DNA from: Casuarius casuarius | Taxonomy: Eukaryota > Chordata > Aves > Casuariiformes > Casuariidae | Direction of reading: 5' to 3' | DNA: 64,000 nucleotides | NCBI GenBank assembly: GCA_003342895.1 | Contig: PTFA01000229.1 | Span: 991,200-1,055,199 of the forward strand | Part shown: piece by piece, positions 58,851 to 64,000 of the stretch | How the letters are laid out: every line of letters begins with the position of its first letter | How positions within the stretch are numbered: the first letter of the stretch is position 1 | The notes under the pieces: generated by a model | Databases searched by the model: none | Seen by the model: only the letters and a program-made list of their open reading frames with translations | What the model was told of the DNA's origin: nothing | Made by a program: the position numbers and the translations under genes

Positions 58851-61800
58851 ACTTTTTCATTTGCAGACCTTGAAGTATTTTACAAAATAGGTCATCGTCA
58901 CTGTCTTCCCTTTTTCATCTGGGGAAATAAAGAAAGATGAAATGGCTTACTCAAGGACATAACCCAAACCAGCAGAAGAGAATATTTTCTCCTAACTCCA
59001 CATTCATGCCCATCAATTTCTGTGGCACAGAGTTAGGATCAATTTGAATAATGTTCATAGCACCACTAACAATCTTTCCCACTTTGCGTCCTTCCATAGC
59101 ATGCTGAAGAAAAATGCTTCTTAAAAAGGCCCTGGGATCTGCACAATATCTTCAGTGCCATCTACAAATCTTTGTTGTTTGATGTTGTCCATTTTAACTT
59201 GGAAAAGGAGAATTCTAAGAGCCAATCAAGCTTCTTCTATAGATTCTCTATCTGCTACAATTCTTCCCTATATCAAGAGTACCTCATCAGGAGGGCAGAG
59301 TAGCCTTTGTGAATATTATTGTGAAGGATGATGTTAGGAAAACTGACACAGATAAAGAGTCATCCAAGCCAATGAGACACCGTCCTGTCTCTAAAATTGC
59401 TCTTTGAGGGCAAAACCAATCGACTCACCAGACAAAACCCCTCAGAATAATGTAATAACTAAACTGTACTTTGATTACTGTTTTAATGCTTTTAGGTTCA
59501 GAGAATAGATAGCTTTTAATATTAATAATGGACCTGACACTATTCTAGCTTGCTATCCAGTTCAATTGTCTGCATATATCAATCATTTGTCTTAGGGTAA
59601 CTATTTGACTTTGATTTATACAGTTTCAATAGAACAAAATGACTTACTTAATTTTTGTCTTCTTTTCAGAGTTTTTCATTACCAAGAGCATTTTCCTCAA
59701 CTAGAATCCAGCTTATATAGCAGTAAGCAGCAGGATTAATTTCCCGAGCTCTGTTAGGAATTTTGTCTCTTGTTATTATGTTCTTTGAAATTATCTCCTA
59801 TGATTTTAAGTGCTGAAATACATAGCTATTCTTTATATATTACAAAAAACACACTCTAAAAAATGCTAAAGTTGCTGAATTGGACACTCAAAAGTCAGGG
59901 AACATAATATAAAATTTGCCTCTGTAGCTCCTTTGCATGTAAATCTAATGAGAATCTCTAACTATGTCATACTACACTGTTGTCACACAAGGACTTTGGC
60001 TCATTCAGTGTCTAGGTCAGACAGCCCACAGTTAACGAGCAGCTATTTATGTATTTGCTCTTTTTGTTGCTTAGCCCCATGTCTTATTTATGAAACACTG
60101 CTCAGACTGTGTTCTAAAATCCAGAATTATTCATTCCCTCATTGGCTGTGCTATGAGTTGAACACAATCAGTCATTATAATTTTTTCTTTAAAAAAGAAG
60201 TGGGTCTGGCTGTAGGCACAAGCAGTCTAAAAGGCTGCTGAGGAGCCCTGGGAATGGCTTTCCCTGTCCTCTTCTTTCTATCACCTCCCCCATTTCCAAT
60301 TTACTGGGTATTCACTTTTCTGTGGGAATTCCCCCTGTGAAAGCTCTTACCCTGCAACAGATGTAAGCTTGTTAGTTAATTTTCTTTTACGTAGGACTAA
60401 AGCAGCCTGAATTTTCTTATATTGTCAAGGTGCAGTGACAAGCTTTGGGAAGCAGAGGACATAGGGGACATTTATGTTTAGGAAATGTACATTAAAAAAA
60501 GAATCATAAGGGTATTGGACAGGATAAAGTTATTGGATAAATATATAGCAAATTTTCAGAGGGAGTGAGTAGACAGATTTGCTCTTTTTAGAATAATTTA
60601 AGCCTTGCTTTTAAATTATACTTAGAAAAGTTTATTGTCTAAACTGCCCATTAAAGTAAGTGTTTAATTAAAACCGTTTTACAGATGGAAACAAGATGCA
60701 CAAAGATCTTTAATTTAAAAAAAGAAAATCTCTAATCCAAGCCCTTTTTTTTTTCCCCCCAGAATTCTTAGATTTATGTAAAACCAGCTTACGTGTTTAC
60801 ATCTGGAATTGTTTTGTATCAGATTCCAAATATCTTGTGTTTTGTATATTAGAAAACTATAGAAAGTGAGAACTGAAAAATATAACAGAGACAGGGGAAA
60901 AATCCAAGCTCAATGGGAGATTTCAAAAAATAATATTTTTGTAAGCAGGTCATTAAGATGAGCAGCAGCAATATTGTTATAACATCTATTGCTCTTTATG
61001 CTGTCTATTAGGTTTATTGTTCATTAATACACTAACTATATATTCTGGAATTTTTTTTGGCTTGGGGAAGATTATTTGCCTCTGAAAATCTAAGCTAGTC
61101 CCAAATTAACTTTGATGTGCCAAGAGAAACAAATGCTTGAATGTAAGTATGTGTGAAGAGTGATCTATTTTATGAGTGAAGCAGACATTTTTATGGAGCT
61201 ACCGCTGACAATCAAGCATGCCAAATTTCAACTTAATGTGAGGTGCAGTTATTGAGATACAAGCATCTGAAAGGCAGTGCTACGTAGATCTCACAGTTCA
61301 GCCTTATCACAGAGTGAGTTCCATCACTTTATAATGTGATATAGATGATCTTTGATTGAGTAGAAGCACGTAATTCAATTGAAGAGTTCTGCTGACACAA
61401 GAGCAGTCTTCAGGTGATTTATGAATGGAAGCAGAACATCTCACCAGAATTACAATCTCGGTATTCAGTTTGGAATGGGTTTGCAATATACATGATTATC
61501 TCTATTCTAGAAAAGAAAACAAAACAAAAAGTTGGGAAAGTAAAGAAAGCAGGTAGAGAACAAAATCTGCAAATTCAAACTATGTAGGAAAGTATTTGGA
61601 AATAGAAGTACTGTAATACTGTGAAGTTACAGGACTATATTATCATCTGGAAAATATCAAATATCTGTACCAATATTATTTCAAGGACAGCATTTCCGTT
61701 TCATTGCTGTTTTGAAGCTGTTTTTCATTTTGAATAGGGACACAATTTGAACATATCTAAATTCTACATAAAGGTGCTATTGCAAGAGCTTATTTTTTCA

Positions 61801-63279
61801 CAAAATTGTCTAGTTTCAGCTATTTTAATATTTTTATAATATACATTTTCTTCTTTATAGAATTTTGAAGTGAATTTTGAAGTTTTAAATGATTAGATAT
61901 ATTTTTTTGTTTTTCTAAATCAAAAAGCTGTGGAAATTTAGACCACTTCATAATACATATCAGGTTTATCTGACAAGCCTTTCCATTATAAAGATGGTCC
62001 ATAAAAGTGTTCCTTACCAGCTTTAATTTAAGAGCAGTGGTCCAATAAAGTAATGCTTTCCTGACCATTCACAGGCTGAAAAAAATAGCAACTTTTCCTG
62101 TGCAGACTTTGGAGAACACAATATGTGGAAAACAGCAGTGATAATGAGGCTAAATTTCCATCTATCATAACCTGTTTGTGACTCTGCCCAGGCTTGAGGA
62201 CTCTGAATGAGTCAGATCCTGTCCCACCTAGAAACACAGGTTTCCCAGCAAGTGAGGGCCTTTGGAAGTGTCCGCACAAGGTGGTCAGGTGGCCTGGGTC
62301 TGCATGCAGCGTAAATCTGAGCTCAGCCAGAGCATTTGTGAGAACCTAAGAGTTCATAATTGCTTTCAGGTCTAACATTTTAGCATTAGCTTCAGACGAT
62401 AGATGCATAACAGAAGTAGCTAGAAGCGACTTTGTGAAATAGTGCACTAATTCCTTCTCTGAGATACCATTTCTCCTCAGTTCCTTTTGGCACTGAGGGA
62501 ATGGATGTTCTATTGGTATATAAGATAGCAAGCAGTTTCTTTCATCTCCTGTCACAAAGGGGGTAGGCAAGTCAAAGTTTAGTCTAATTCGTACCTGTTC
62601 TCTGGCTACATTTTATAAATAGAGCAAATCAATCAGTTTTGCTTCTTACTTCATCAATCACAGTTCATGTTCATACTGTGATGATTTATGACAATCAACA
62701 AATGAGAGCGCAATTTTGGAAACTACTGCTTTTGTAACATTACTGTATATTGTATCATGAAATAATACCAGCTTTCTACCTTATCTCCACTTGAAATCCA
62801 ACAAATTGTATTGAATTGCTAGGGTAGACCACACTGTACAGAACAATTGAAATTAGAATGAACTGAACTATACCACAGAAACAAAAGGAAATTTGTACTT
62901 ACAGATTCAGCATCTGCTGTCATTATTTGTGCAACAAATCACATTGCATTCATGAGGTGAATATAGTTCAGCTGACATTGGAAAAGGAATGAGAGAATCA
63001 GGAAAAGAAAGTAACAAATAAGGAAAATTAAAGAACCCAGGAGGTAAACCAGCAGGGGACAACAAAGAAAGTATCTACTACACACTCAAACATTTAAAAA
63101 TAATTTTATTGAAAACCATTCAACAGTAGACCAGCAAGGTCTTGTCATGAACTGTATAAGCAGGCGGAATTTAATCCACTGGCAAGTGTGATCAGGCCTT
63201 ATATTACTTTCACATATTGCTCACACCTTAAGAAAAAAAAAAAGTTACATCCCAAGAGCATTATCAACAGATGTTGCCA
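58851..63279. other. AT-rich non-coding stretch, no gene seen
   Basis: About 4.4 kb without a supported gene or named repeat. Frames at 59933-60241 (102 codons), 61820-62068, 62028-62279 and 62346-62570 have no known domains. A T run followed by C run lies near 60746-60760. An 11-A run at 63233-63243 precedes the next CR1 fragment. Confidence 0.6.
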
Positions 63280-63475
63280 TAGAAATCAGAGAATCTCATA
63301 GTTGTGGAAGATGGAAGGCACCTCAGGAAATCGTCTAGTCCAACACCCTTGCTCAAAGTGGGGCCAGCCACAGCAGTTGCTCAGTCATGTGTCCAGTCAG
63401 GGTCCGAATATCTCCAAGGATGGAGATGCCACAATCTCTTCAGGCAATCCTTTCCAGCAAGGGTAAATCCTCCTT
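63280..63475 (-). mobile_element. CR1 3'-end fragment
   Basis: Read on the plus strand, this begins with AGAATCTCATAG and a GGAAGGCACCTCAGGAAATC block. It continues with GTCTAGTCCAACACC, then TGTCCAGTCAGGGTCCGAAT and ATATCTCCAAGGATGGAGAT. These match, in order, the reverse complement of the avian CR1 3' end, so the element lies on the minus strand. It is 5'-truncated at about 63475, within a degraded CAATC-TTTCCAG motif. Confidence 0.93.
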
Positions 63476-63605
63476 GCACCAAACTTTCCTGTGGGCCTCA
63501 GGGACCTGGGTTTCCAGAGCTGCAGATCTACATCCTCTCTGGAGAGCCTGGGCAGGGTCGAGGCCTCTGGTGTTACACACCAGAGGCACAGGGATAGTTC
63601 CTCCT
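63476..63605. other. GC-richer segment next to CR1, with an 11-bp hairpin
   Basis: Not recognised as CR1. GCCTCTGGTGT (63563-63573) and ACACCAGAGGC (63577-63587) form a perfect 11-bp stem with a 3-base loop. Frames of 73-97 codons crossing this and the CR1 fragment are artefacts. Confidence 0.55.
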
Positions 63606-64000
63606 TAGGCTATTACAAAATTTATATTTTAGTGATACATTCGGTTGAAGGCACAGAAATAAGAGATAAAGATCTTTATTTGTTTTCTTGTTTAAGTATG
63701 TTAAATTTCTCTCAACTCAAGATTAAAGCAAACAAATCTATAGTACCTAACCAGCAATAATTATAATTACAGCATGGAAAATTTACTGCACATGCTAAAG
63801 CACACACCTTGGAGTATTTGTATCCGTACTGTACATGGGACTGTGAAATGGAAATAACAGAATTTAGAATGGGCCTTCCTCCCGTAAAGTCTATCAAAAT
63901 TTTGACTCTTGAAACAATCTTATGCCTTCCAAAGGCAAATATAAAGCTCTTTTTCATGTTTTTTTCCACAAATCTTTCAAAAATGAAGGTTGAGCTAACT
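63606..64000. other. AT-rich non-coding stretch, no gene seen
   Basis: Nothing recognised up to the window end. An 85-codon minus-strand frame (63712-63969) has no known domain. Confidence 0.65.

Noticed and set aside
1..64000. Any CRISPR array, operon or prokaryotic system
   Set aside because: There are no regularly spaced repeats, no operon-like gene order and no long ORFs. The CR1 LINE marks this as vertebrate nuclear DNA.

Overview
The window looks like non-coding nuclear DNA from a sauropsid vertebrate, most likely a bird. The main evidence is a decayed CR1 non-LTR retrotransposon on the minus strand at about 4410-6325. It keeps recognisable pieces of the CR1 endonuclease and reverse transcriptase. 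Two short CR1 3'-end fragments lie at about 58350-58405 and 63280-63475. I see no Alu, L1, B1/B2 or other mammal-type repeats. Interspersed repeats are sparse, the sequence is AT-rich, and there are many simple repeats, which fits an avian gene desert or a very long intron. A run of 180 N (14087-14266) shows this is a draft scaffold.

I found no protein-coding gene, rRNA, tRNA or CRISPR array that I can support. Apart from the CR1 pieces, the open reading frames are short (at most about 144 codons), unlinked and unrecognised. Most fall in GC-rich patches or on microsatellites, as chance frames do. Two exon-like segments with good splice signals (30825-30909 and 35644-35807) and one possible terminal exon (21111-21175) are listed as weak candidates.

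Layout: 1-4400 is AT-rich, with a dense T-tract cluster at 928-1035. 4410-6325 is the CR1 relic. 6330-14086 is unique-looking sequence with an (AC)14 repeat and a GC-rich patch (8670-9135). 14087-14266 is the assembly gap. 14267-24690 is AT-rich with several microsatellites and a perfect 18-bp tandem duplication. 24690-25020 is a GC-rich patch. 25021-31445 contains a conserved-looking block (26370-26745), a 44-bp tandem duplication, a GC-rich patch and two TA/GT-rich microsatellite tracts. 31446-31560 resembles an old sauropsid interspersed repeat. 31561-46134 is mostly featureless, with an (AC)15 repeat, a GC-rich patch (39870-40240) and a polypyrimidine tract. 46135-46580 is the segment that most looks like a conserved regulatory element. 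46581-64000 carries two (TG)n repeats, the two CR1 3' fragments and two unusually perfect inverted repeats (55647-55690 and 58513-58549).

No genes here work together in a system. The items most worth checking are the two hairpins, the two conserved-looking blocks and the T-tract cluster. All family assignments are from memory; no database search or alignment was run.
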